In this document: positions 45,679-58,302 of the stretch, piece by piece
Layout of the letters: every line of letters starts with the position of its first letter
Numbering within the stretch: position 1 is the stretch's first letter
Assembly (NCBI RefSeq): GCF_018736145.1
Contig: NZ_CP059997.1
Coordinates: forward strand, 3,285,501 to 3,349,500
Origin: Amycolatopsis sp. CA-230715
GTDB lineage: Bacteria; Actinomycetota; Actinomycetes; Mycobacteriales; Pseudonocardiaceae
Reading direction: 5' to 3'
Length of the DNA: 64,000 nt
Made by a program: the position numbers and the translations under genes
The notes under the pieces: generated by a model
Told to the model about the DNA's origin: nothing
Seen by the model: only the letters and a program-made list of their open reading frames with translations
Database searches by the model: none

Positions 45679-46215
45679 TCACTTACCCGTCTTTCCGACC
45701 TTGCGACGGATGCGCTCACCCTCGTACCGCAGGCCCTTGCCCTTGTAGGGGTCGGGGCGCCGCAGCTTGCGGATGACGGCGGCCGTCTGGCCGACCTTCT
45801 GCTTGTCGATGCCGGACACCGAGAACCGGGTCGGGCTCTCCACCTTGAAGGTGATGCCCTCGGGCGCCTCGATCTTGACCGGGTGGCTGTAGCCGAGCGC
45901 GAACTCGAGGTCCGAGCCCTTGGCCTGCACGCGGTAACCGACGCCGTGGATCTCGAGCTTCTTCTCGTACCCGTCGGTCACGCCGACGACGAGGTTGTTC
46001 ACCAGGGTGCGGCTCAGGCCGTGCAGCGCGCGGCTGGTCCGCTCGTCGTCGGGCCGGTTCACCGTGAGCGTGCCGTCAGCGAACTCGACGGTGATCGGCT
46101 CGGCGACCGTGTGCTCCAGGGTGCCCTTGGGACCCTTGACCTGGACGTGCTGGCCGTCGATCTTCACCTCGACCCCGGCGGGGACGGTGATCGGCAGTTT
46201 TCCGATACGTGACAT
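45679..46215 (-). CDS. rplF: 50S ribosomal protein L6
   Basis: It lies near the factor-binding site of the large subunit. It is 178 residues with two tandem L6 folds. [20 protein letters not shown] and the C-terminal [18 protein letters not shown] are diagnostic. Spacing to rpsH is 15 bp. Confidence 0.98.
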   Translation of the reverse strand: MSRIGKLPITVPAGVEVKIDGQHVQVKGPKGTLEHTVAEPITVEFADGTLTVNRPDDERTSRALHGLSRTLVNNLVVGVTDGYEKKLEIHGVGYRVQAKGSDLEFALGYSHPVKIEAPEGITFKVESPTRFSVSGIDKQKVGQTAAVIRKLRRPDPYKGKGLRYEGERIRRKVGKTGK

Positions 46216-46230
46216 ACCTAATCCCCTCCC

Positions 46231-46629
46231 TTACCAGACGTAGGCGAGGACTTCGCCGCCCACGCCGTTGCGCTTGGCCTGACGGTCGGTCTGGAGGCCG
46301 GAGGACGTCGAGATGATCGCGACGCCGAGGCCACCGAGAACGTTCGGCAGGTCGGTCGATTTTGCGTAGACCCGGAGGCCGGGCTTGGACACCCGGCGGA
46401 GGCCCGCGATGCTGCGCTCACGGTTCCGGCCGTACTTCAGCTCGACGATGAGGTTCTTGTGCTTCTCGCCCGGCTCGTCGCGGTACCCCGCGATGTAGCC
46501 CTCGCGCTTGAGGATCTCGGCGATGTTCGCCTTGATCTTCGAGTGGGGAAGCACGACCTCGTCGTGGTACGCCGAGTTCGCGTTGCGCAGACGGGTCAAG
46601 AAGTCTGCGATGGGGTCGGTCATCGTCAT
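46231..46629 (-). CDS. rpsH: 30S ribosomal protein S8
   Basis: A primary 16S-binding protein of 132 residues. [20 protein letters not shown] and the C-terminal GGEVLAYVW are characteristic. In E. coli S8 is the regulator of the spc operon; whether this holds here is unknown. A second in-frame ATG two codons downstream is possible. 74 bp lie between it and rpsN. Confidence 0.98.
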   Translation of the reverse strand: MTMTDPIADFLTRLRNANSAYHDEVVLPHSKIKANIAEILKREGYIAGYRDEPGEKHKNLIVELKYGRNRERSIAGLRRVSKPGLRVYAKSTDLPNVLGGLGVAIISTSSGLQTDRQAKRNGVGGEVLAYVW

Positions 46630-46703
46630 GGTGACCTGTCAACCTTTCTCGCCCTGGTTCCCCCTGCGGAGGCCTGTGGCGATCTGTGGAGTTGGTACGA
46701 GCC

Positions 46704-46889
46704 TTACCAGCTGGACTTGCTGACGCCGGGCAGTTCGCCCGCGTGCGCCATCTCGCGGAGGCACACCCGGCAGAGTCCGAACTTGCGGAACACCGAGTGC
46801 GGCCTGCCGCACCGCTGGCAACGGGTGTAGCCACGCACCTTGAACTTCGGCGTCTTCGCGGCCTTGTGGATCAGCGCTTTCTTGGCCAT
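46704..46889 (-). CDS. rpsN: 30S ribosomal protein S14, zinc-binding type Z
   Basis: A 61-residue head protein. The zinc ligands C24, C27, C40 and C43 are present ([21 protein letters not shown] region), so it is the short zinc form. The ATG at 46889 lies 4 bp after the rplE stop. The longer frame to 46970 is not used. Confidence 0.96.
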   Translation of the reverse strand: MAKKALIHKAAKTPKFKVRGYTRCQRCGRPHSVFRKFGLCRVCLREMAHAGELPGVSKSSW

Positions 46890-46893
46890 CTGC

Positions 46894-47457
46894 TCAGTTC
46901 TCCTTGAACGGGAAGCCGAGCTTGCGGAGCAGCGCGCGGCCCTCGTCGTCGGTGGTGGCGGTGGTGACAACGGTGACGTCCATGCCGCGCGGGCGGTCGA
47001 TGGCGTCGGGGTCGATCTCGTGGAACATGGACTGCTCGTTGAGACCGAAGGTGTAGTTGCCGTTTCCGTCGAACTGCTTCGGCGAAAGGCCGCGGAAGTC
47101 GCGGATACGCGGCAGCGCGATGGTCAGCAGCCGGTCGAGGAACTCCCACATCCGGTCGCCGCGCAGCGTGGTGCGGGCGCCGATGGGCTGGCCCTCGCGC
47201 AGCTTGAACTGCGCGATGGACTTGCGGGCCTTGCGGACCTCCGGCTTCTGCCCGGTGATGGTGGACAGGTCGCGGATGGCGCCCTCGATGAGCTTGCTGT
47301 CACGGGCGGCGTCACCGACACCCATGTTCACGACGACCTTCACCACACCGGGGATCTGGTGCACGTTGGCGTAGCTGAACTCCTTCTGGAGCTCACCCGC
47401 GATCTCCTCGCGGTACCGGGTCTTCAACCGCGGCACGATCTTCTCGGTGGTGGTCAT
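46894..47457 (-). CDS. rplE: 50S ribosomal protein L5
   Basis: Binds 5S rRNA and contacts P-site tRNA. It is 187 residues. [40 protein letters not shown] and [20 protein letters not shown] are diagnostic. Start overlaps the rplX stop by 1 bp. Confidence 0.98.
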   Translation of the reverse strand: MTTTEKIVPRLKTRYREEIAGELQKEFSYANVHQIPGVVKVVVNMGVGDAARDSKLIEGAIRDLSTITGQKPEVRKARKSIAQFKLREGQPIGARTTLRGDRMWEFLDRLLTIALPRIRDFRGLSPKQFDGNGNYTFGLNEQSMFHEIDPDAIDRPRGMDVTVVTTATTDDEGRALLRKLGFPFKEN

Positions 47458-47771
47458 CAGATGTCCTTACCGTTCCTGCGCGAGACGCGAACCTTCTTGC
47501 CGTCCTCGCCGATGCGGTAACCCACGCGGGCCGGCTTGCCGTCGGAGTCGACGACCTGCACGTTCGACACGTGGATGGGCGCTTCCTGGGTGACGATGCC
47601 CCCGGACTGCGCACCACGCTGGGTCTGGCTGATCCGGGTGTGCTTCTTGATCCGGTTCACGCCCTCGACGAGCACGCGCTCGCGGTCGGGGTAGGCCTGG
47701 ATGACCTTGCCCTTGGCGCCCTTGTCCTTGCCGGCGATGACGACGACCGTGTCGCCCTTCTTCACCTTCAC
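47457..47771 (-). CDS. rplX: 50S ribosomal protein L24
   Basis: An assembly initiator near the exit tunnel. It is 104 residues. [20 protein letters not shown] (KOW motif) and [20 protein letters not shown] are characteristic. It begins directly next to the rplN stop. Confidence 0.97.
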   Translation of the reverse strand: MKVKKGDTVVVIAGKDKGAKGKVIQAYPDRERVLVEGVNRIKKHTRISQTQRGAQSGGIVTQEAPIHVSNVQVVDSDGKPARVGYRIGEDGKKVRVSRRNGKDI

Positions 47772-48140
47772 TTACAACACCTCCGGCGCGAGCGAAATGA
47801 TCTTCATGAACTTTCGGTCGCGCAGCTCGCGGCCCACCGGGCCGAAGATGCGGGTGCCCCGGGGCTCGTTGTCGTTCTTGATGAGCACGGCGGCGTTCTC
47901 GTCGAACCGGATGTAGGAGCCATCCGGACGACGACGCTCCTTCACCGTGCGGACGATGACGGCCTTGACGACGTCGCCCTTCTTCACCCCGGCGGCCGGG
48001 ATGGCGTCCTTCACGGTGGCGACGATGATGTCGCCGATGCCGGCGTAGCGCCGCCCCGAACCGCCGAGCACGCGGATGCAGAGGATCTCCTTGGCACCCG
48101 TGTTGTCGGCGACTCGCAGTCGCGACTCCTGCTGGATCAC
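47772..48140 (-). CDS. rplN: 50S ribosomal protein L14
   Basis: An intersubunit-face protein of 122 residues. [20 protein letters not shown] and the [20 protein letters not shown] block are diagnostic. 79 bp without a gene lie between it and rpsQ, the largest spacer in this stretch. Confidence 0.98.
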   Translation of the reverse strand: MIQQESRLRVADNTGAKEILCIRVLGGSGRRYAGIGDIIVATVKDAIPAAGVKKGDVVKAVIVRTVKERRRPDGSYIRFDENAAVLIKNDNEPRGTRIFGPVGRELRDRKFMKIISLAPEVL

Positions 48141-48219
48141 GTCAACTCCTGGTATGTCACGCCGGTTCTGGGCGCATGCCCAGCCTTGCGGAACTGAAGA
48201 GAACCTTGCGGCCCTCTGC

Positions 48220-48525
48220 TTACTTGGCCTTCTCCACGATCCGCACCAGGCGCCAGCGCTTGGTCGCGGACAGCGGCCGGGTCTCCATGAGGATCACGCG
48301 GTCGCCGACGCCGGCGACGTTCTCCTCGTCGTGCGCCTTCACCTTGCTGGTGCTGCGAAGGACCTTCGCGTAGCGCGCGTGCTTCTTGCGGTTCTCGAGC
48401 TCGACCACGATCGTCTTGCTCATCTTGTCCGAGACGACGAGGCCCTCGCGGACCTTCCGGTAGTTGCGGCCAGAATCGGACTTCTGGACCGGCTGCTTCG
48501 CGAGCTCTTCGGTCTGCTCACTCAT
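48220..48525 (-). CDS. rpsQ: 30S ribosomal protein S17
   Basis: A 16S-binding OB-fold protein of 101 residues. The core [20 protein letters not shown] and [20 protein letters not shown] are conserved. A short charged N-terminal extension is usual in actinobacteria. Overlaps rpmC by 4 bp. Confidence 0.97.
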   Translation of the reverse strand: MSEQTEELAKQPVQKSDSGRNYRKVREGLVVSDKMSKTIVVELENRKKHARYAKVLRSTSKVKAHDEENVAGVGDRVILMETRPLSATKRWRLVRIVEKAK

Positions 48526-48773
48526 GCCGCACCCTCACTCTCGGCGTCGTCGGGGGAAACGGACAGCCCGAGTTCGCGCTCCCGCATCACGGTGTAGATC
48601 CGCGCGATGTCCGTGCGGACGGTGCGCAGCCTGCGGTTGTTGTCCAGCTGCCCGGTGGCCATCTGGAACCGGAGGTTGAACAGCTCCTCCTTGGATTCCT
48701 TCAAGCGCAGCACGAGCTCTTCCGCAGTGAGCTCACGAAGTTCTGACGCCGCGACGCCTGCTGCTTTCGCCAT
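48522..48773 (-). CDS. rpmC: 50S ribosomal protein L29
   Basis: A helical exit-tunnel protein of 83 residues. [20 protein letters not shown] and [20 protein letters not shown] fit the family. The tail ends in an acidic stretch. It overlaps rplP by 1 bp and rpsQ by 4 bp, so all three are coupled. Confidence 0.97.
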   Translation of the reverse strand: MAKAAGVAASELRELTAEELVLRLKESKEELFNLRFQMATGQLDNNRRLRTVRTDIARIYTVMRERELGLSVSPDDAESEGAA

Positions 48774-49192
48774 CAGAACTCACCACCTTCACGGGTCACG
48801 ATTCGGCACTTCATCGGCAGCTTGTGGATCGCGCGGCGCAGGGCCTCGCGTGCCGTCTCTTCGTTCGAGAAGCTGAGCTCGAACATGACGCGGCCGGGCT
48901 TGACGTTGGCGATCCACCACTCGGGCGAACCCTTACCGGAACCCATGCGGGTTTCGGCGGGCTTCTTGGTGAGCGGCCGGTCGGGGAAGATGTTGATCCA
49001 GATCTTCCCGCCACGCTTGATGTGCCGGGTCATCGCGATACGAGCGGACTCGATCTGCCGGTTGGTCACGTAGCTGTGTTCAAGCGCCTGGATGCCGTAC
49101 TCGCCGAACGTCACCTGGGTGCCGCCCTTGGCGGCGCCGGCACGCTTCGGGGAGTGCTGCTTGCGGTGCTTGACCCTCCGTGGGATGAGCAC
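48773..49192 (-). CDS. rplP: 50S ribosomal protein L16
   Basis: It helps form the A-site tRNA pocket. It is 139 residues from the GTG at 49192, 1 bp after the rpsC stop. [20 protein letters not shown] and [20 protein letters not shown] are diagnostic. The frame is open further upstream but that part lies within rpsC. Confidence 0.97.
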   Translation of the reverse strand: MLIPRRVKHRKQHSPKRAGAAKGGTQVTFGEYGIQALEHSYVTNRQIESARIAMTRHIKRGGKIWINIFPDRPLTKKPAETRMGSGKGSPEWWIANVKPGRVMFELSFSNEETAREALRRAIHKLPMKCRIVTREGGEF

Positions 49193-49193
49193 G

Positions 49194-50044
<851 letters not shown>

Positions 50045-50045
<1 letters not shown>

Positions 50046-50464
50046 TACCGGCCACCTGCCTTCTTCTTGCCGGTCTTCTTCGTCTCTGCCGGGCGCGACT
50101 CGACCACCACGGTGATGTGGCTCGTCCGCTTGCGGATCCGGTACGCACGGCCCTGGGCGCGCGGGCGGATCCGCTTGAGGGTCGGGCCCTCGTCGGCGGT
50201 CGCGTTGCGCACCCAGAGGGTGTCCGGGTCGAGGTCGAGGTTGTTCTCGGCGTTGGCCGCGGCACTGGCGATGACCTTGGCGAGCTGTTCGCTGGCCGCC
50301 TGCGGGGCGAACCGGAGCACGGCCAAGGCCTCGCTGACGCTACGACCCTTGACGAGCTCGATCACCCGGCGCACCTTGGTCGGCGAGTCCCGGACGAAGC
50401 GAGCCCGCGCGACGGCGGTCGGCAGCTCTTCTGCCGTAGCCGTGGCGTTGTTCTGGGCGTTCAT
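50045..50464 (-). CDS. rplV: 50S ribosomal protein L22
   Basis: Lines the exit tunnel with L4. It is 139 residues. [20 protein letters not shown] and the tunnel hairpin around [20 protein letters not shown] are intact, with no insertion or deletion of the kind seen in macrolide-resistance alleles. Confidence 0.97.
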
Positions 50465-50492
50465 CTGCTTCCCTTAACTTTCTCGTGCCCGC

Positions 50493-50774
50493 TCAGCGGC
50501 GGCGCGACTTGCGGTCGTCCTTGATGTGGCCCTTGAAGGTCCGCGTCGGGGCGAACTCGCCCAGCTTGTGACCCACCATCGCCTCGGTGACGAACACCGG
50601 GACGTGCTTGCGGCCGTCGTGCACCGCGATCGTGTGGCCGAGGAAGTCCGGGATGATCGTGGACCGGCGGGACCAGGTCTTGATCACGGTCTTCTTGTTG
50701 GCCTCGTTGAGAGCGTCCACCTTCTTGAGCAGGTGGTCGTCCACGAAGGGGCCCTTTTTCAGGCTGCGTGGCAT
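50493..50774 (-). CDS. rpsS: 30S ribosomal protein S19
   Basis: A head protein of 93 residues forming part of bridge B1a. [20 protein letters not shown] and [20 protein letters not shown] are diagnostic. Confidence 0.98.
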   Translation of the reverse strand: MPRSLKKGPFVDDHLLKKVDALNEANKKTVIKTWSRRSTIIPDFLGHTIAVHDGRKHVPVFVTEAMVGHKLGEFAPTRTFKGHIKDDRKSRRR

Positions 50775-50792
50775 GTGCTTCTACCTCCCTGC

Positions 50793-51626
50793 TCAGCGCT
50801 TCTTGCCGGTACGCCGGCGGCGGACGATCAGTTGGTCACTCGGCTTGCGGCGGCGGGTGCGGCCCTCCGGCTTGCCGTTCGGGTTGACCGGGTGGCGGCC
50901 ACCGGAGGTCTTCCCTTCACCACCACCGTGCGGGTGGTCGACCGGGTTCATCACGACACCGCGGACGGTGGGGCGCTTGCCCCGCCAGCGGTTACGCCCG
51001 GCCTTGCCCCAGTTGATGTTGGAGTGCTCGGAGTTGCCGACCTCGCCGATGGTGGCGCGGTTGCGCACGTCCACGTTGCGGATCTCGCCCGAGGGCATCC
51101 GCAGCTGGGCGTACGGGCCGTCCTTGGCGACGAGCTGCACGCGGGCACCGGCGGACCGGGCGATCTTCGCGCCGCCGCCGGGGCGGAGCTCGATCGCGTG
51201 GATCACGGTGCCGACCGGGATGTTGCGCAGCGGCAGGTTGTTGCCCGGCTTGATGTCGGCGCGGGGGCCGCTCTCCACCCGGTCGCCCTGCTTGAGCTTC
51301 TCCGGCGCGATGATGTAGCGCTTCTCGCCGTCGGCGTAGTGCAGCAGCGCGATACGGGCCGACCGGTTGGGGTCGTACTCGATGTGCGCGACCTTGGCAG
51401 GCACGCCGTCCTTGTCGTTGCGGCGGAAGTCGATCAGCCGGTACGCCCGCTTGTGACCGCCACCCTTGTGCCGGGTGGTGATCTTGCCGGAAGCGTTACG
51501 GCCACCGCTGCCGCTCAGCGGACGCAGCAGCGACTTCTCCGGCGTCGACCGAGTGATCTCGGCGAAGTCGGAAACGCTCGAACCGCGACGACCCGGGGTC
51601 GTCGGCTTGTACTTGCGAATACCCAT
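50793..51626 (-). CDS. rplB: 50S ribosomal protein L2
   Basis: Supports the peptidyl-transferase centre and subunit joining. It is 277 residues. [37 protein letters not shown] and the essential C-terminal [17 protein letters not shown] with its conserved histidine are present. Confidence 0.98.
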   Translation of the reverse strand: MGIRKYKPTTPGRRGSSVSDFAEITRSTPEKSLLRPLSGSGGRNASGKITTRHKGGGHKRAYRLIDFRRNDKDGVPAKVAHIEYDPNRSARIALLHYADGEKRYIIAPEKLKQGDRVESGPRADIKPGNNLPLRNIPVGTVIHAIELRPGGGAKIARSAGARVQLVAKDGPYAQLRMPSGEIRNVDVRNRATIGEVGNSEHSNINWGKAGRNRWRGKRPTVRGVVMNPVDHPHGGGEGKTSGGRHPVNPNGKPEGRTRRRKPSDQLIVRRRRTGKKR

Positions 51627-51641
51627 TGTCTGCTCAGTCCC

Positions 51642-51953
51642 TTACGCGGCGGGTCCGCCGAAGATCTCGATCGGCTTGCTGTCGGCGGACAGCGTCACGA
51701 CGGCGCGCTTGGTGTCCTTGCGCTTGCCGAAGCCGTAGCGGGTGCGCTTGCGCTTGCCCTGGCGGTTCAGCGTGTTCACGCTGACCACCTTGACGCCGAA
51801 GACCTGCTCGACCGCGATCTTGATCTGGGTCTTGTTGGCGTCAGGGCGAACGACGAACGTGTACTTGTTGTCTTCGAGCAGTCCGTAGGACTTCTCGGAG
51901 ATCACCGGCGCGAGCAAGATGTCGCGGGGGTTCGGAATGGCGACCGCACTCAC
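51642..51953 (-). CDS. rplW: 50S ribosomal protein L23
   Basis: The exit-site dock for trigger factor and SRP. It is 103 residues. [20 protein letters not shown] and [20 protein letters not shown] are conserved. Overlaps rplD by 4 bp. Confidence 0.97.
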   Translation of the reverse strand: MSAVAIPNPRDILLAPVISEKSYGLLEDNKYTFVVRPDANKTQIKIAVEQVFGVKVVSVNTLNRQGKRKRTRYGFGKRKDTKRAVVTLSADSKPIEIFGGPAA

Positions 51954-52639
51954 TGCTCGTCACTCCCTTCGGAAACCTCGCTCGACCGCGCGGAAGCCTT
52001 CGCGCCCTTGCCCCGCGAGGGGCCGGCGAGGAAGGCGTCGAGCGCGCTCTTGGTGAACACCACGTCGTCGTTGACCAGCACGTCGTACGTGTTGAGCTGG
52101 TCCGGCGTGATGAGGTGCACGTACTCGAGGTTCCGCGCGGAGCGCCAGCCGAGCTCGTCGTCGCGGTGCAGCACCACGAGAACGCGCTTGGCCTGCGTCA
52201 CCGCGGTGAGCGCCTGCTTCACCGACTTCGTGGACGGCTTCTCGCCGGACACGAGCTCGGAGAGGACGTGCAGCTGGCCGGCACGGGCCCGGTCGGAGAG
52301 GGCACCGCGCAGGGCGGCGGCCTTCATCTTCTTCGGGGTCCGCTGGGTGTAGTCGCGCGGCGTCGGGCCGTGGACGGTGCCACCGCCGACGAACTGCGGC
52401 GCGCGGGTCGAGCCCTGGCGGGCGCGGCCGGTGCCCTTCTGGCGGTACGGCTTCTTGCCACCACCGGACACCTCGCCGCGGGTCTTCGTGTCGTGCGTGC
52501 CCTGGCGCGCGGCGGCCAGCTGGGCCACCACGACCTGGTGCATCAGCGGCACGTTGGCCTGCACGTCGAAGATCTCCGCGGGGAGCTCGACGGTGCCGTC
52601 CGCGGCACCAGCCGGGGTCTTCACGTCGATGCTGCTCAT
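51950..52639 (-). CDS. rplD: 50S ribosomal protein L4
   Basis: Forms the tunnel constriction and, in E. coli, represses the S10 operon. It is 229 residues. The tunnel loop [20 protein letters not shown] is intact and wild-type-like. Coupled to rplC and rplW by 4-bp overlaps. Confidence 0.97.
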   Translation of the reverse strand: MSSIDVKTPAGAADGTVELPAEIFDVQANVPLMHQVVVAQLAAARQGTHDTKTRGEVSGGGKKPYRQKGTGRARQGSTRAPQFVGGGTVHGPTPRDYTQRTPKKMKAAALRGALSDRARAGQLHVLSELVSGEKPSTKSVKQALTAVTQAKRVLVVLHRDDELGWRSARNLEYVHLITPDQLNTYDVLVNDDVVFTKSALDAFLAGPSRGKGAKASARSSEVSEGSDEQ

Positions 52640-53292
52640 TCGGTCACACCACCCTTCGCGGCGCTGCGGACGAAGAGGAGTCCGCCCTTGGGGCCGGGCA
52701 CGGCGCCCTTGATCAGGAGCAGGCCCTCGTCCGCGCGCACGTCGTGGACCTTGAGGCCCTGCGTGGTGACGCGGTCGTTGCCCATCCGGCCCGCCATGCG
52801 CAGGCCCTTGAACACGCGGCCGGGGGTGGCGCAGCCGCCGATCGAACCCGGCTTGCGGTGCACGGCCTGCGCACCGTGGCTGGCGCCCTGGCCCTTGAAG
52901 CCGTGGCGCTTCATGACACCGGCGTAGCCCTTGCCCTTGCTGGTGCCGGTCACGTCGACCTCGGCGCCCGCGGCGAACACCTCGGCGGTGATCTCCTGGC
53001 CGACCTCGTAGGTCTCGGCGTCGGTCGTCCGCAGCTCGGCGAGGAACCGGCGCGGGGTCACCCCGGCCTTGTCGAAGTGCCCGGTGCGCGGCTTGTTCAC
53101 GCGGCGCGGGTCAACGGCGCCGAAAGCCAGCTGCACGGCCACGTAGCCGTCCTTGTCCTGGGTGCGAACCTGGGTCACCACGTTCGGCCCGGCCTTCACG
53201 ACGGTCACCGGCACGATCCGGTTGTTCTCGTCGAAGACCTGGGTCATGCCGAGCTTGGTGCCCAGGATGCCCTTCATTTGCCTGTCAGACAT
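52636..53292 (-). CDS. rplC: 50S ribosomal protein L3
   Basis: An early-assembly protein near the peptidyl-transferase centre, 218 residues. [20 protein letters not shown] and [20 protein letters not shown] are diagnostic. The ATG at 53292 adds five residues (MSDRQ) before the family start, and either is possible. Confidence 0.97.
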   Translation of the reverse strand: MSDRQMKGILGTKLGMTQVFDENNRIVPVTVVKAGPNVVTQVRTQDKDGYVAVQLAFGAVDPRRVNKPRTGHFDKAGVTPRRFLAELRTTDAETYEVGQEITAEVFAAGAEVDVTGTSKGKGYAGVMKRHGFKGQGASHGAQAVHRKPGSIGGCATPGRVFKGLRMAGRMGNDRVTTQGLKVHDVRADEGLLLIKGAVPGPKGGLLFVRSAAKGGVTE

Positions 53293-53323
53293 GAGTCTCT
53301 TATCTCCGCCGCTCGCCCAACGC

Positions 53324-53629
53324 TTACTGGATGTTGACGTCGACGCTCGCCGGCAGATCGATGCGCATCAGCGCGTCGACCGTCTTCGGCGTCGGGTCGA
53401 GGATGTCGATCAGACGCTTGTGCGTGCGCATCTCGAAGTGCTCGCGCGAGTCCTTGTACTTGTGCGGCGAGCGGATGACGCAGTAAACGTTCTTCTCGGT
53501 GGGCAGCGGCACCGGGCCAACTACCGACGCGCCGGTGCGCGTGACCGTCTCCACGATCTTGCGCGCGCTCGCGTCGATCGCCTCGTGGTCGTAGGCCTTG
53601 AGCCGGATGCGGATCTTCTGTCCCGCCAT
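53324..53629 (-). CDS. rpsJ: 30S ribosomal protein S10 (NusE)
   Basis: A head protein of 101 residues that also links NusG to transcription. [40 protein letters not shown] and [20 protein letters not shown] are diagnostic. It heads the S10-spc operon; its leader carries the 27-nt block shared with rpsL. Confidence 0.98.
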
Positions 53630-53933
53630 GGTGGCTGCTCGTTCCTTGTCGTCTCGTGCCGCTTTGTCTCAAACCCGGCCGCGAAGGCCTTGGTTTTCGC
53701 AGTTCAACGGCCCTGTCCCCGGTCCACGCGGTCGGGCGTGTCGCGCCCGACCCACAGACGGATCCCGTGGGATCGTTGTCTTGCCTGGTTTGCCTCAACG
53801 TGAGGGGGTCACCGCGGTGACCCTTGCCCGCTCGCGCGGACCGTGGCCACTCGTGCAGAGGCGGCCGGAACCCCGAAGGATTCGGCCGCCCCACAACGAG
53901 CAACCCAAACAGTGTCGCACACGTGATTTGACG
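53630..53933 (-). promoter_or_regulatory. S10-operon leader and promoter region
   Basis: No gene is seen in these about 300 bp. The block 53716-53742, starting TCCCCGGTCC on the plus strand, is identical over 27 nt to 58397-58423 upstream of rpsL. On the transcribed strand it reads a hairpin (GTCGGGCG-loop-CGCCCGAC) followed by CGCGTGGACCGGGGA. Promoter boxes were not assigned with confidence. Confidence 0.6.
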
Positions 53934-53969
53934 GCCCGAACCCGGGGGTGTAGTGCCCCGGGTTCGGGC
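53934..53969 (-). terminator. Terminator after tuf
   Basis: Perfect 14-bp arms (53934-53947 and 53956-53969) with an 8-nt loop, starting 6 bp after the tuf stop. It separates the str operon from the S10 operon. Confidence 0.88.
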
Positions 53970-53975
53970 GCCGAA

Positions 53976-55169
53976 TCACTTGTTGATCTTGGTGACCTGG
54001 CCCGCGCCGACGGTCCGGCCACCCTCACGGATGGCGAAGCGAAGGCCCTCGTCCATGGCGATCGGCTGGATCAGCTGCACGCTGATGTCCGTGTTGTCGC
54101 CCGGCATGACCATCTCGGTGCCCTCGGGGAGGGTCACGACGCCGGTCACGTCCGTGGTGCGGAAGTAGAACTGCGGGCGGTAGTTGTTGAAGAACGGCGT
54201 GTGGCGGCCGCCCTCGTCCTTGGACAGGATGTACACCGAGCCCTCGAACTCCGTGTGCGGAGTCGTGGTGCCGGGCTTCACGATGACCTGGCCGCGCTCG
54301 ACGTCCTCGCGCTTGATGCCGCGCAGCAGGAGGCCGACGTTGTCGCCCGCCTGGCCCGAGTCGAGCAGCTTGCGGAACATCTCGACACCGGTGACGGTGG
54401 TCTTGGTCGACTTCTCGCGGATACCCACGATCTCGACCTCTTCGTTGACGTTGACCTGGCCGCGCTCCACACGACCGGTCACCACGGTGCCGCGGCCGGT
54501 GATGGTGAAGACGTCCTCGATCGGCATCAGGAACGGCTTGTCGAGGTCGCGCACCGGGTCCGGCACGTTGTCGTCGACGGCGTTCATCAGCTCGAGCACG
54601 GTCTCGGCCCACTTCTCGTCGCCCTCGAGGGCCTTCAGGCCGGAGACCTTGACCACGGGGGCGTCGTCGCCGGGGAAGTCCTGCGCGGACAGCAGCTCGC
54701 GGACCTCCAGCTCGACGAGCTCGAGGATCTCCTCGTCGTCGACCATGTCGGCCTTGTTCAGCGCCACCACGATGTAGGGCACGCCGACCTGCTTCGCGAG
54801 CAGCACGTGCTCACGGGTCTGCGGCATCGGGCCGTCGGTCGCCGCGACCACGAGGATCGCGCCGTCCATCTGGGCGGCACCGGTGATCATGTTCTTGATG
54901 TAGTCCGCGTGACCGGGGGCGTCCACGTGGGCGTAGTGGCGCTTCTCGGTCTGGTACTCGACGTGCGAGATGTTGATCGTGATGCCGCGCTGCTTCTCTT
55001 CCGGCGCGTTGTCGATCTGGTCGAACGCCGAAGCCGTGTTCAGCTCGGGGTACTTGTCGTGCAGAACCTTCGTGATCGCCGCGGTCAGAGTGGTCTTCCC
55101 GTGGTCGACGTGACCGATGGTTCCGATGTTGACGTGCGGCTTGCTCCGCTCGAACTTCGCCTTCGCCAC
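53976..55169 (-). CDS. tuf: Elongation factor Tu
   Basis: Delivers aminoacyl-tRNA to the ribosome. It is 397 residues. [33 protein letters not shown] and NKADMVDD are the GTP-binding motifs. The residues near the elfamycin (kirromycin) site, [20 protein letters not shown] and [15 protein letters not shown], look wild-type. It closes the str operon, 127 bp after fusA, where an extra promoter is possible. Confidence 0.99.
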   Translation of the reverse strand: MAKAKFERSKPHVNIGTIGHVDHGKTTLTAAITKVLHDKYPELNTASAFDQIDNAPEEKQRGITINISHVEYQTEKRHYAHVDAPGHADYIKNMITGAAQMDGAILVVAATDGPMPQTREHVLLAKQVGVPYIVVALNKADMVDDEEILELVELEVRELLSAQDFPGDDAPVVKVSGLKALEGDEKWAETVLELMNAVDDNVPDPVRDLDKPFLMPIEDVFTITGRGTVVTGRVERGQVNVNEEVEIVGIREKSTKTTVTGVEMFRKLLDSGQAGDNVGLLLRGIKREDVERGQVIVKPGTTTPHTEFEGSVYILSKDEGGRHTPFFNNYRPQFYFRTTDVTGVVTLPEGTEMVMPGDNTDISVQLIQPIAMDEGLRFAIREGGRTVGAGQVTKINK

Positions 55170-55296
55170 TGGAATGTCCTCCTGGACTGTTTTGCTTGGT
55201 GCTCGCCTGCCGGCGTGGCTGCCGACGGGCGATTCGGTATCTGTCGGTTACCGCGGACCGTGAGGAGTGTTCCTTACGCCCGCGAGCGTGGGGGAA

Positions 55297-57393
55297 CTAC
55301 TCCCCCGTCGCCTTCGCGACGATTTCCTTCGCGACGTTCGCGGGAACCTCGGCGTAGGAATCGAACGTCATGGAGTAGTTCGCACGACCCTGGGTACGGG
55401 ACCGCAGGTCGCCGACATAGCCGAACATCTCCGACAGCGGAACCAGTGCCTTCACGACACGGGTGCCCGCACGCTCCTCCATGGCCTGGATCTGGCCACG
55501 GCGAGAGTTGAGGTCGCCGACGACATCACCCATGTAGTCCTCGGGTGTGGTCACCTCGACCGCCATCAACGGCTCCAGGATGACCGGGTTCGCCTTCCGC
55601 GCGGCTTCCTTCAGCGCCATCGAACCGGCGACCTTGAACGCCATCTCCGAGGAGTCGACCTCGTGGTACGCGCCGTCCAGCAGCGTGAACTTCAGCCCGA
55701 CCAGCGGGTACCCGGCCAGCACGCCGTACTGCATGGCGTCCTGCGCACCGGCGTCGACCGACGGGATGTACTCCCGCGGCACGCGACCACCGGTGACCTT
55801 GTTCTCGAACTCGTACAGCGCGCCGTCGCCGGTGGGCAGCGGCTCCAGCTTCACGATGACCTTGGCGAACTGGCCGGAACCACCGGTCTGCTTCTTGTGC
55901 ACGACGTCGAGCTTCTCGACGGTGTTCTTGATCGTCTCGCGGTAGGCGACCTGCGGCTTACCGATGTTCGCCTCGACCTTGTAGTCGGACTTCATGCGGT
56001 TCACCAGCACCTCGAGGTGCAGCTCGCCCATGCCCGCGATGATCGTCTGACCGGTCTCCTCGTCCTGGTTGACCTGGAAGGTGGGGTCCTCCTCGGCCAG
56101 CTTCTGGATCGCGATCGACAGCTTTTCCTGGTCCGCCTTCGTCTTCGGCTCGATGGCGACCCGGATGACGGGCTCCGGGAACGTCATCGACTCGAGCACG
56201 ATCGGGTTCTGCGGGTCCGCCAGGGTGTCACCGGTGGTGGTGTCCTTCAGGCCCTGGACCGCGTAGATGTGGCCGGCCTGGCCGACCTCGACCGGGTTCT
56301 CCTTGTTGGAGTGCATCTGGAACAGGCCGCCGATGCGCTCCTTGCGCTCCTTGGTCGCGTTGACGACCTGGGCGCCCTTGGCGACCTGACCCGAGTAGAC
56401 CCGGATGTAGGTCAGCTTGCCGAAGAACGGGTGCGCCGCGATCTTGAACGCGAGGGCGGCGAACGGCTCGTCGGTCGCGGCCTTGCGCGCCGCGGTCTCG
56501 CCGTTGGGGAGGATGCCCTCCACCGCGGGCACGTCGAGCGGCGACGGCAGGTACTCGATGACCGCGTCGAGCATGGGCTGGACGCCCTTGTTCTTGAACG
56601 CGGAACCGGCGAGCACCGGGTACGCGGTGCGGTCGACGGTCACCTTGCGGATGCCGGCCCTGATCTCGTCCTCGGTCAGCGCCTCGCCCTCGAGGAACTT
56701 CTCCATCAGCGCGTCGTCGGTCTCGGCGACGGCCTCGAGGAGCTTCTCCCGGTACTCCGCCGCCTTGTCGGCGAGATCGGCCGGGATGTCCTCGACGGTG
56801 TAGTCCTCGCCCTTCTTGACCTCGCCGCGCCAGACCAGGGACTTCATCCGGACCAGGTCGACGACGCCCTCGAAGTCGCTTTCGGCACCGATCGGCAGCT
56901 GGATCACCAGCGGGCGGACGCCGAGGCGGTCCTCGATCGTCTGCACCGTGTAGTAGAAGTCGGCACCCAGCTTGTCCATCTTGTTGACGAAGCAGATGCG
57001 CGGGACCTCGTACTTGTCGGCCTGGCGCCAGACCTGCTCCGACTGCGGCTCGACACCTTCCTTGCCGTCGAACACCGCGACCGCGCCGTCGAGCACCCGC
57101 AGGTTGCGCTCCACCTCGACGGTGAAGTCGACGTGCCCGGGGGTGTCGATGATGTTGAGCTGATGGTCGTCCCAGAAGGTGGTGGTGGCAGCCGAGGTGA
57201 TGGTGATACCCCGCTTCTGCTCCTCCTCCATCCAGTCCATCGTCGCGGCGCCGTCGTGGACCTCACCGATCTTGTAGTTGACCCCGGTGTAGAACAGGAT
57301 CCGTTCGGTGGTGGTGGTCTTGCCGGCGTCGATGTGAGCCATGATGCCGAAATTGCGGACCTTGTTCAGGTCGGTCAGCACGTCACGTGCCAC
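55297..57393 (-). CDS. fusA: Elongation factor G
   Basis: The translocase of protein synthesis. It is 698 residues from the GTG at 57393, with GGGGAA upstream; a TTG seven codons earlier is less likely. [51 protein letters not shown] and [12 protein letters not shown] are the GTPase motifs. The usual domains II-V follow, with [16 protein letters not shown] domain IV sequence. Placed after rpsG in the str operon. Confidence 0.98.
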   Translation of the reverse strand: MARDVLTDLNKVRNFGIMAHIDAGKTTTTERILFYTGVNYKIGEVHDGAATMDWMEEEQKRGITITSAATTTFWDDHQLNIIDTPGHVDFTVEVERNLRVLDGAVAVFDGKEGVEPQSEQVWRQADKYEVPRICFVNKMDKLGADFYYTVQTIEDRLGVRPLVIQLPIGAESDFEGVVDLVRMKSLVWRGEVKKGEDYTVEDIPADLADKAAEYREKLLEAVAETDDALMEKFLEGEALTEDEIRAGIRKVTVDRTAYPVLAGSAFKNKGVQPMLDAVIEYLPSPLDVPAVEGILPNGETAARKAATDEPFAALAFKIAAHPFFGKLTYIRVYSGQVAKGAQVVNATKERKERIGGLFQMHSNKENPVEVGQAGHIYAVQGLKDTTTGDTLADPQNPIVLESMTFPEPVIRVAIEPKTKADQEKLSIAIQKLAEEDPTFQVNQDEETGQTIIAGMGELHLEVLVNRMKSDYKVEANIGKPQVAYRETIKNTVEKLDVVHKKQTGGSGQFAKVIVKLEPLPTGDGALYEFENKVTGGRVPREYIPSVDAGAQDAMQYGVLAGYPLVGLKFTLLDGAYHEVDSSEMAFKVAGSMALKEAARKANPVILEPLMAVEVTTPEDYMGDVVGDLNSRRGQIQAMEERAGTRVVKALVPLSEMFGYVGDLRSRTQGRANYSMTFDSYAEVPANVAKEIVAKATGE

Positions 57394-57457
57394 GAGAATG
57401 TTCCCCTGTCTCAAGCGTGGGGCCCGGCCTGGCTTTTGGTCGACAGCCGGGCGTGAT

Positions 57458-57928
57458 TCACCAGCGGTAGTGCGCGAAGGCCTTGTTGGACTCGGCCATC
57501 TTGTGGGTGTCCTCGCGGCGCTTCACGCTGGCCCCGAGTCCGTTGCTCGCGTCGAGCAGCTCGTTCTGCAGGCGCTCGATCATCGTCTTCTCGCGGCGGG
57601 CCTGCGAGAACGACACCAGCCAGCGCAGCGCAAGGGTGGTCGAGCGGCCGGGCTTGACCTCGATCGGCACCTGGTAGGTGGCGCCACCGACGCGGCGGCT
57701 CTTCACCTCGATGGAGGGCTTCACGTTGTCGAGCGCGCGCTTCAGCGTGACGACCGGGTCGGTGCCGGTCTTCTCGCGAGCGCCTTCGAGAGCGCCGTAG
57801 ACGATGCGCTCGGCCAGTGACCGCTTCCCGTCCTTCAGCACCTTGTTCACCAGCTGGGTGACCAGCGGCGAGGCGTAGACGGGGTCGGAGATCAGCGGCC
57901 GCTTCGGGGCCGGACCCTTGCGGGGCAT
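57458..57928 (-). CDS. rpsG: 30S ribosomal protein S7
   Basis: A head-assembly initiator of 156 residues near the E site. [40 protein letters not shown] and [13 protein letters not shown] are diagnostic. It overlaps the rpsL stop by 1 bp. Confidence 0.98.
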   Translation of the reverse strand: MPRKGPAPKRPLISDPVYASPLVTQLVNKVLKDGKRSLAERIVYGALEGAREKTGTDPVVTLKRALDNVKPSIEVKSRRVGGATYQVPIEVKPGRSTTLALRWLVSFSQARREKTMIERLQNELLDASNGLGASVKRREDTHKMAESNKAFAHYRW

Positions 57929-58302
57929 TAGCTCTTCTCCTTCTTCGCGCCGTACCGGCTGCGCGCCTGCTTGCGGTTCTTCACACCCTGGGTGTCGAGC
58001 GAACCGCGGATGATCTTGTAGCGAACACCCGGGAGGTCCTTCACACGACCACCGCGCACGAGCACCATCGAGTGCTCCTGCAGGTTGTGGCCCTCACCGG
58101 GGATGTAGGCGGTGACCTCGATGCCGCTGGTCAGCTTCACACGCGCGACCTTGCGCAGCGCCGAGTTCGGCTTCTTGGGGGTCGTGGTGTACACGCGGGT
58201 GCACACGCCACGCCGCTGCGGGCTCCCCTTGAGGGCCGCGGTCTTCTGCTTGGCAGCCTTGTCCTGGCGGCCCTTGCGGACCAGCTGCTGGATCGTGGGC
58301 AA
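57928..58302 (-). CDS. rpsL: 30S ribosomal protein S12
   Basis: A decoding-centre protein of 124 residues. [40 protein letters not shown] and [20 protein letters not shown] are diagnostic. K43 and K88, the sites of streptomycin-resistance mutations, are both wild-type lysines, so a streptomycin-sensitive ribosome is expected. First gene of the str operon. Confidence 0.98.
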   Translation of the reverse strand: MPTIQQLVRKGRQDKAAKQKTAALKGSPQRRGVCTRVYTTTPKKPNSALRKVARVKLTSGIEVTAYIPGEGHNLQEHSMVLVRGGRVKDLPGVRYKIIRGSLDTQGVKNRKQARSRYGAKKEKS